Shown here piece by piece: positions 7,316 to 12,333 of a stretch of DNA of 12,333 nt. The translations under genes were made by a program, and so were the position numbers. Position 1 is the stretch's first letter. Every line of letters begins with the position of its first letter. The stretch comes from Anaeromyxobacter sp. (lineage in GTDB: Bacteria > Myxococcota > Myxococcia > Myxococcales > Anaeromyxobacteraceae), in contig JADKCZ010000007.1 in the NCBI GenBank assembly GCA_016718565.1, positions 1-12,333 of the forward strand, written 5' to 3'. The notes below the pieces were generated by a model. The model did no database searches. It was not told the DNA's origin and saw nothing but the letters and a program-made list of their open reading frames with translations.

Positions 7316-8541
7316 GTGGCGCGCGCCGGGGCGGCGCCGAGGCGCGCCACCGGGACCTCGCGGACGGGCAGGTTGAGGAGCGCGGCCAGCAGCGCCAGCC
7401 CCACCGAGAGCCACCAGACCACGTCGTAGCTGCCGGTCAGCACGTAGAGCCGCCCGCCCAGCCAGCCGCCCAGGAAGGCGCCCACCTGGTGGAACAGGAA
7501 GACGATGCCGCCCAGCAGGGCGAAGTCGTCGGGGCCGAAGACGGTGGCCACCGTGCCGTTGGTGAGCGGCACCGTGGAGAGCCAGAGCAGCCCCATGGCG
7601 GCGCCGAAGGCCCAGGCCGTCACCTCGGTGACCGGCAGGAGGATGAAGGCCGCCAGCACCACCGCCCGCGCCGCGTAGAGCCCCACCAGCAGGCCGGGCT
7701 TGCTCAGGCGGCCGCCCAGGAGCCCGGCCAGGTAGGAGCCGGCGATGTTGAAGAGCCCCACCAGCGCCAGCACCACCGCGCCGGTCCGGGGCGGCAGGCC
7801 GCGGTCGGTGAGGAAGGCCGGCAGGTGCGTGGCGATGAAGACCACGTGGAAGCCGCACACGAAGAAGCCCATCGAGAGCAGCCAGAAGCCGCGGTGGGCC
7901 AGCGCCTCGGCCAGCACGGCCCGCAGCGGCCGGATGGCCCGGCGCGTCGCCCCGGCGGCGGGGCGCTCGCCGAGCGCGGCCGCCAGCGGCGCCATGAGCA
8001 CGCCCAGCGCCGCCAGCCCGAGGAGCGTGGCGCCCCAGCCGAAGGCCTCGATGGCCGAGAGGGCGCCCGGCAGCATGGCGAACTGGCCGAGCGAGCCCAC
8101 CGACATGGCCACCCCCATGGCCAGGCTGCGCCGCTCGGGCGGCGTGGAGCGGACGATGGCCCCAAAGACCACCGGCATGGTGGTGCCGGAGAGCCCGAGC
8201 CCGATCACCAGCCCGGCCGAGGCGGCCAGCATGGTCCCGGTGTGGGCCCCGGCCATCAGCACCAGGCCGGCCACGTAGAGCGCGCTGCCCACCAGGATCA
8301 CCCGGGCGGCGCCGAGCCGGTCGGCCAGCCGGCCGGCGACGGGCTGGGCCAGCCCCCACACCAGGTTCTGCAGGGCGATGGCGAAGGCGAAGACCTCGCG
8401 GGTCCAGCCGTGGTCGCGCGACATGGGCGCCAGGAAGAGCCCGAAGGCGTGCCGGATGCCGAGCGAGATGGCCAGGAGCAGCGCGCCCGCGCCCAGGATC
8501 ACCGCCGGGCTCCGCCAGCCGCGGGAGGCGGGGCCGGTCAC
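7312..8541 (-). CDS. MFS transporter, monocarboxylate/oxalate-formate-like type
   Basis: The 409-residue protein has the length and hydrophobic pattern of a 12-span major facilitator: two six-helix halves joined by a charged cytoplasmic loop (about 188-215). The MFS motif A, GRLADRLGAARVI, lies at 70-82 between helices 2 and 3. The C-terminal half carries LSTVPLTNGTVATVFGPDDF (321-340) and GIVFLFHQVGAFLGGWLGG, typical of the monocarboxylate-porter-like branch seen in many bacteria. Substrate cannot be read from sequence. The GTG start at 8541 overlaps the MarR stop codon by 4 nt and is preceded by GGAGG at a spacing of 4 nt. Being the middle gene of MarR-MFS-small membrane protein, it is probably regulated by the MarR protein. 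An efflux function would fit MarR context, but uptake is equally possible. Confidence 0.88.
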   Translation of the reverse strand: MTGPASRGWRSPAVILGAGALLLAISLGIRHAFGLFLAPMSRDHGWTREVFAFAIALQNLVWGLAQPVAGRLADRLGAARVILVGSALYVAGLVLMAGAHTGTMLAASAGLVIGLGLSGTTMPVVFGAIVRSTPPERRSLAMGVAMSVGSLGQFAMLPGALSAIEAFGWGATLLGLAALGVLMAPLAAALGERPAAGATRRAIRPLRAVLAEALAHRGFWLLSMGFFVCGFHVVFIATHLPAFLTDRGLPPRTGAVVLALVGLFNIAGSYLAGLLGGRLSKPGLLVGLYAARAVVLAAFILLPVTEVTAWAFGAAMGLLWLSTVPLTNGTVATVFGPDDFALLGGIVFLFHQVGAFLGGWLGGRLYVLTGSYDVVWWLSVGLALLAALLNLPVREVPVARLGAAPARAT

Positions 8542-8987
8542 GGCGCCTCCACCTGCGCCGGGCCGGGCCGCACCAACTCAACCACCCGCCTGGCCACCTC
8601 GGTGAACCGCCCGGCGTCCTCGCCGAGCGCGGCCCCCAGGGAGCCCTGCAGCGCCCGCCAGGCCTCACCGGCCTGCCGGAGCCGCTCGCGTCCTGCCTCG
8701 GTGAGCGCCACCACCCGGTCGCGCAGGTCGTCGCCGGGCGAGAGCGCCACCAGCCCCAGCCCCTCCAGCCCGCGCAGGTTGCGGCCGAGCGTGCTGCGAT
8801 CGAGCCCGGTGGCCTCGGCCAGCCGCGTCAGGTTGGGCGCCCCGTGCCGCTTGACCGCGTGCAGCAGCGAGAACTGGGTGACCTTGAGGCCGTGCGGGGC
8901 CAGCGCCGCGTCGTAGCGCGCCGTCAGCACCAGGGCGGCGCGGCGGGCGTTGGTGCAGAGGCAGGAGACCGGATCCATTGTGGGCAT
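8538..8987 (-). CDS. MarR-family transcriptional regulator
   Basis: The 149-residue protein has the MarR layout: an N-terminal dimerisation helix, a winged helix-turn-helix (about 35-100) and a C-terminal dimer helix. The recognition segment is NLTRLAEATGLDRSTLGRNLRGLEGLGLV (52-80; split as NLTRLAEATG and LDRSTLGRNL), and the wing is ALSPGDDLRDRVVALTEAGR. C9 and C11 (CLCTNARRA) sit in the N-terminal helix, a Cys pattern found in a subgroup of MarR proteins; a redox or metal-sensing role is only a possibility. It heads a coupled cassette with an MFS gene and a 42-aa membrane protein, so autorepression with co-control of the transporter is the likely circuit. The ATG at 8987 is directly preceded by an in-frame TAG. 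M4 (ATG at 8978) is an alternative start favoured by the promoter-like box described separately. Confidence 0.88.
   Translation of the reverse strand: MPTMDPVSCLCTNARRAALVLTARYDAALAPHGLKVTQFSLLHAVKRHGAPNLTRLAEATGLDRSTLGRNLRGLEGLGLVALSPGDDLRDRVVALTEAGRERLRQAGEAWRALQGSLGAALGEDAGRFTEVARRVVELVRPGPAQVEAP
8546..8550 (-). promoter_or_regulatory. Shine-Dalgarno of the MFS gene, inside the MarR gene
   Basis: GGAGG on the minus strand, 4 nt before the GTG at 8541, lies within the last codons of the MarR gene. It supports the GTG start at the 4-nt overlap. Confidence 0.55.
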
Positions 8988-9013
8988 CTACCCGCATCGG
9001 CGAGGGGGCGCAA
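8985..9013 (-). promoter_or_regulatory. Putative promoter of the MarR-MFS-small protein cassette
   Basis: On the minus strand TTGCGC (9013-9008) and TAGATG (8990-8985) are separated by 17 nt. TAGATG ends 6 nt before the M4 ATG at 8978. The hexamers match the sigma-70 consensus only partly (3/6 each), but their spacing is ideal and no Shine-Dalgarno is visible. A leaderless transcript starting at M4 is the reading that fits best. Confidence 0.35.
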
Positions 9014-9042
9014 CGCCTGGCCCATCCGGGACTGACGGGCGC

Positions 9043-10827
9043 TCACCCGGAGGCGTCGAGCACCGCGCGCACCCGCGCCAGCAGGGCGCCGGAGGTGAAG
9101 GGCTTGGCCAGCAGCTCCACCCCGGGATCGAGCACCCCGTGGTGGCTGATGACGTCCTGGGAGTAGCCGGAGACGAAGAGGACCCGCAGTCCCTGGCGCC
9201 GGCGCCGCAGCTCGTCGGCCAGCGCCAGCCCGTCCATGCCGGGCATCACCACGTCGGTGACCAGCAGCTGCAGCGGCCCCTGGTGCCGCGACGCCACCTC
9301 CAGCGCCTCGACCCCGCCGGCGGCCACCAGCACCTGGTAGCCGCCGCTCCGCAGCGCCCGCGCCGTGATCTCCCGCACCAGCGGGTCGTCCTCGACCGCC
9401 AGCACCGTCTCGGTCCCTCCGGCCACCCGCTCCGGGACCACCGGCCGCGGCGTCACGGCCGCCGCCAGCCGGCGGGGCAGGTTGACCTCGAAGCTGGCGC
9501 CCTGGCCCGGCCTGCTCCGGGCCCACACGAAGCCGCCGGCCTGGGTGACGATGCCGTACACCGTGGCCAGCCCGAGCCCGGTGCCGCTCCCCTTCGGCTT
9601 GGTGGTGAAGAAGGGCTCGAAGAGGTGGGCCAGCGCCTCCGGCGAGAGGCCGGTGCCGGAGTCCTCCACCGTGAGGCGGACCCACTCGCCGGCCCGGGCC
9701 TTCACGTCGCGGGCGGCCTCGGCCTCGTCCACCACGTGGTTGCGGGTGCGCAGGGCCAGCCGGCCGCCGCGGGGCATGGCGTCGCGGGCGTTGACCACCA
9801 GGTTGAGGATGACCTGCTCCAGCTGTCCGGGGTCGCAGACCACCGTCCAGGGCCGGGGCTCCAGGTCGACCGAGAGCGCCACGTCCTCGCCCAGCACCCG
9901 GCGCAGCAGCCGCTCGCTGGAACGCACCACCTCGTTGAGGTCGAGCGGCACCGGCGCCGTCACCTGCCGGCGGGCGAAGGCCAGCAGCTGGCCGGTCAGC
10001 TCGCGGGCCCGGCCGCCGGCGGCGGCGATCTGCGACACGTCCTCCAGCGAGGCGGGCCGGCCCGCCTCCAGGTCCTCCTGCAGCACGCTGCTGGCGCCCA
10101 GGATCACCGTGAGCAGGTTGTTGAAGTCGTGCGCCACCCCGCCCGCCAGCCGCCCCACGCTCTCCAGCTTCTGGGCCTGCTGGACGCGCTCCTCTGCGGC
10201 CAGCAGGTCCCGCTCGGCGCGCTTGCGGTCGGTGATGTCGCGGGCGTTGCCGATGAGCCCCACCACCCGGCCCTCGGCGTCGCGGTAGGGCGCCTTGGAG
10301 GAGAGGAAGGTCCGGTAGCCCTGGGGCCCGAGGATGCGCTCCTCCAGCACCTCCGCCACGCCGGACGCCATGATCCGCTGGTCGGTCTCCATCAGGGTCG
10401 CGGCGACCGCCTGGTCGCCGTAGATCTCGAGGTCGGTCCTGCCGAGCACCTGGCCCGGCGCCTTGCCCATGACCTGCAGCGTGGCCGGGTTGGCGAAGAG
10501 CCACCGGCCGTCGCGACCCTTCAGGAACACCGGGTCGGGGATGGCGTCGGTGATGGCGTGCAGCAGCGCCTCGCTCTCGCGCAGGTGGCGGGCGCCGGCC
10601 AGGTCGCGGCGCCGGGTCAGGCGCAGCCCGGCGAAGAGCAGCGCGGCGGTGACGGCCACGAAGCCGAGCCCCTTGTAGACCGAGAGGAGACGCTGCTGCT
10701 CGATGGAGCCGGCCACGGCCGCCACCAGGGTGTCGGACCCGTAGATCCAGACCCCGGAGAGGGCCGCGTAGACCGCCGGGATCCACCACTCCGGGTGCCA
10801 GTCGCGCCCGCGGCCTCGTCGAGCCAT
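9043..10827 (-). CDS. Membrane PAS hybrid histidine kinase with C-terminal receiver
   Basis: The 594-residue protein has two N-terminal membrane spans (about 15-38 and 52-68) around a short periplasmic loop, with the WIYGSD and YKGLGFVAVTA signatures common in PAS kinases. A PAS domain follows (about 83-205; AIPDPVFLKGRDGRWLFANP, ending GNARDITDRKRAE). Next is a HisKA domain with phosphoacceptor H233 (GGVAHDFNNLLT), then an ATPase domain with N-box N342/N346 (LNLVVNARDAMP), G1 DSGTG (389-393), F-box FEPFFTTK and G2 GSGTGLGL. The receiver spans about 474-594 with acidic E479/D480/D481, phosphoacceptor D525, S553 and K575. All catalytic residues are present. The start at 10827 is chosen because GGAGG lies 4 nt upstream (10832-10836) and the first membrane segment follows; upstream codons look non-coding. 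It lies 55 bp before the MarR gene on the same strand; no separate response regulator is visible. Confidence 0.9.
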   Translation of the reverse strand: MARRGRGRDWHPEWWIPAVYAALSGVWIYGSDTLVAAVAGSIEQQRLLSVYKGLGFVAVTAALLFAGLRLTRRRDLAGARHLRESEALLHAITDAIPDPVFLKGRDGRWLFANPATLQVMGKAPGQVLGRTDLEIYGDQAVAATLMETDQRIMASGVAEVLEERILGPQGYRTFLSSKAPYRDAEGRVVGLIGNARDITDRKRAERDLLAAEERVQQAQKLESVGRLAGGVAHDFNNLLTVILGASSVLQEDLEAGRPASLEDVSQIAAAGGRARELTGQLLAFARRQVTAPVPLDLNEVVRSSERLLRRVLGEDVALSVDLEPRPWTVVCDPGQLEQVILNLVVNARDAMPRGGRLALRTRNHVVDEAEAARDVKARAGEWVRLTVEDSGTGLSPEALAHLFEPFFTTKPKGSGTGLGLATVYGIVTQAGGFVWARSRPGQGASFEVNLPRRLAAAVTPRPVVPERVAGGTETVLAVEDDPLVREITARALRSGGYQVLVAAGGVEALEVASRHQGPLQLLVTDVVMPGMDGLALADELRRRRQGLRVLFVSGYSQDVISHHGVLDPGVELLAKPFTSGALLARVRAVLDASG

Positions 10828-10831
10828 GCAG

Positions 10832-10836
10832 CCTCC
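10832..10836 (-). promoter_or_regulatory. Shine-Dalgarno of the hybrid kinase
   Basis: GGAGG on the minus strand, 4 nt before the ATG at 10827, decides the start against an in-frame ATG at 11115 that would add 96 low-complexity, non-conserved-looking residues. Confidence 0.55.
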
Positions 10837-10984
10837 ACCCTCGCGCCCGGCGTCGGCTGCGCCAGCCCCGCTGTGCTCGCGCCCACGATACCCCGGCGCG
10901 CTGGCCCGCCCTACCCGCCGCCTCGTCGCGGCTGGCTGGGAGGTGCTGGGAGCCTGGACCGCCGCCCTGGAGGAGCGCAGGCGC

Positions 10985-11001
10985 TGCGGCGTCTCGCCGC
11001 A
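10985..11001. promoter_or_regulatory. 7-bp perfect hairpin/dyad in the divergent intergenic region
   Basis: TGCGGCG (10985-10991) pairs perfectly with CGCCGCA (10995-11001) around TCT. It lies in the 238-bp gap between the hybrid kinase and the broken sensor gene, where no gene or clear promoter is seen. It could be an operator dyad or part of a 5' leader; chance is possible in such GC-rich DNA. Confidence 0.25.
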
Positions 11002-11065
11002 CGCCGGCGCATCCCACCACGACGGGGCCTTCGCGGCGGCGCCGGTGTGGCAGCATGTCCAGTCG

Positions 11066-12333
11066 ATGCGACGCCGTGCCACCTCCCTCGCCGTCGCGCT
11101 CTCCGCTCGGCTCACCTGCCGCGACCGCGGCGGCCCCGCTGGTCCTCGACGAGCGCCCAGGTCGGGAGCTCGGGCGCACCTCGACTACCTGGTCGAGGAG
11201 GGCACCCCGCTCGACGCGCCGGCGGCGCTGGCGGCCGCTCGCGCCGGCCGCTTCCGCCCGGTGGGCGAGCCGGCCCGCGGGCTCGGCGTCGGCGCCCGCG
11301 TGGTGTGGCTCCACGCCGCGCTGCAGGGCGGCTCGCCGGGCTCCTGGCAGGTCACCTGGGACCAGCCGCTGGTGGATCGGCTCGACGCCTGGGTGGTGGG
11401 TGGTGGTGCGCCCGTCCACCTCCGGGGGAGCAGGCCAGTCGTGGTGGAGGCGCACCTCTGGAGCGCCTCCCGGGGCTGGAGGTTGTTGCACGCCCTGGGG
11501 CTGGGGCTCCCTGGCCGGCCTGGAGACGGGCGCGCTCCTGCTGGTCGTCATCCTCAGCCTGATCATGGGGCTGGTGCCGCACCGCTGGAGCGCTCGCCTG
11601 GCGGCGGTGCTGGACGCCTACCTGGCCTACGAGCTGGCCATCACCCGGCCTGGGGGCCCGCTGGCTCTGGCCGGGCTCGCCCCAGTGGGCGGTGGCCGCG
11701 CCCCGTTCTTCGCGGCGGCGACCGCGCTGCTGACCGCCGCCTACGCGCGGGCCTACTCCGGACGCCCAGGTGCACCACCCCGCGCCTCGACCGGGCGGCC
11801 CGCCTCGTGACCTGGGACCGGCGTGGGTTGGCCGCGGCGCCCCTGCTGCCCCCGCCGGCCCCGGGCGCCTGGCGCTCTACTGCGGCGTGGCGCCGGCGGT
11901 GGCTACCTTCGAATGATGGTGGCGCTGGGCGTGGCCGACCACCCGGCGCGGCGCCGCCACCGCCCGCTGGTTCCTGGCGTCCTGCCTGGTGGTGGCGGCC
12001 TTCGGCCTGGTGCGCATCGCCTCCATCACCAGCCGCTCATCGGGGTTCGCCTCGCTCAGCGGCCTCGGCCCGGCGCTGCTCACGGCCAGCCTGCTGCTCT
12101 TCGTGGGCGTCATCGTGCGCGTCGAGGCGGAGCCGGCGAGGAGAGCCACCGCCGGCCTGTCGCAGGCGGTGCTGGACCAGACCGCCAGCCTGCGCCAGAC
12201 GGTGGCCCGGCTGCAGCTGGAGGTGACGGGCCGGGAGCGGGCCGAGCAGCAGCTGCGCGGGCCGACGAGCGCTTCCGCATAACCTTCGAGACCAGCCCGG
12301 ACGCCGTCAACCTGAACCGGCTCTCGGACGGGG
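11066..12333 (+). pseudogene. Broken 7TMR-DISM sensor gene with PAS domain (frameshifted, continues past window)
   Basis: Pieces of one protein appear in order but in changing frames: a possible signal start MRRRATSLAVALS (11066), AAAPLVLDERPGRELG (to about 11171), the extracellular domain AHLDYLVEEGTPLD...WDQPLVDRLDAWVVGGG (about 11175-11403), then VVVEAHLWS. The membrane bundle follows: SLAGLETGALLLVVILSLIM (from about 11505), RLDRAARLV (about 11790-11815), GRLALYCGVAPAVATF (11863-11910), MMVALGVA (11913) and ARWFLASCLVVAAFGLVRIA (11962). A coiled coil (about 12160-12258) ends in RERAEQQLR, and a PAS domain starts ADERFRITFETSPDAVNLNR (12261). This is the 7TMR-DISMED2 / 7TMR-DISM_7TM architecture, normally feeding a kinase or cyclic-di-GMP output beyond the window. 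At least seven frame changes and about 45 missing residues after APVHLRG indicate decay, or poor sequence quality here. Confidence 0.7.

Noticed and set aside
10828..11115. Upstream extension of the hybrid kinase to an ATG at 11115
   Set aside because: The extra residues look non-coding (Arg/Ala/Gly with no hydrophobic signal), and a good GGAGG precedes the ATG at 10827.
8950..11562. 870-codon plus-strand frame and 880-codon minus-strand frame across the kinase region
   Set aside because: Both overlap the kinase, which has every catalytic motif in another frame. Their products are low-complexity and domain-free.
1..12333. CRISPR arrays, tRNA or rRNA genes, insertion sequences, phage attachment sites
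   Set aside because: No regularly spaced identical repeats, tRNA-like cloverleaf, transposase motif or terminal inverted repeats with target duplication were seen on reading both strands.

Overview
The window is very GC-rich. Almost every real gene ends codons in G or C, which is why long spurious antisense reading frames are everywhere. The gene content (large lipoproteins with beta-propellers, a solenoid protein fused to a CRP-like domain, PAS hybrid histidine kinases, a 7TMR-DISM sensor) fits a myxobacterium of the Anaeromyxobacter type. That assignment is inferred from style and not from a marker gene.

Left part, minus strand: the window opens inside the N-terminal 119 codons of a PhoD-like alkaline phosphatase lipoprotein (1-357). 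Upstream of it, and separate, lies a 1378-aa lipoprotein (552-4688). This has a signal peptide, eight carboxypeptidase-regulatory-like beta-sandwich repeats (the first six as three A-B pairs) and a C-terminal TolB/WD40-like beta-propeller.

Middle, plus strand: divergent from the lipoprotein is a two-gene unit (4805-7146). The first gene encodes a long alpha-solenoid of TPR/IFT-like repeats, a Pro/Ala linker and a degenerate cyclic-nucleotide-binding domain. The second encodes a 162-aa WapI-immunity-like protein whose GTG start overlaps the first gene's stop codon. A 9-bp perfect inverted repeat sits just upstream of the unit.

The minus-strand cassette 8987-7187 runs MarR regulator, MFS transporter, 42-aa single-span membrane protein. 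Both junctions are 4-nt GTGA stop/start overlaps, so the three are probably co-translated. Upstream on the same strand is a membrane-bound PAS hybrid histidine kinase with a C-terminal receiver (9043-10827).

Right edge, plus strand: divergent from the kinase is the wreck of a 7TMR-DISM sensor gene (11066 to the window end). It is recognisable from extracellular domain through transmembrane bundle and coiled coil into a PAS domain, but is scattered over all three frames with an apparent internal deletion.

A pattern crossing these units: three genes without a convincing Shine-Dalgarno (lipoprotein, solenoid, MarR) each carry a TAGA-type -10-like hexamer 6-7 nt before an ATG, suggesting leaderless transcripts. 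The PhoD, MFS and histidine kinase genes instead have GGAGG boxes.
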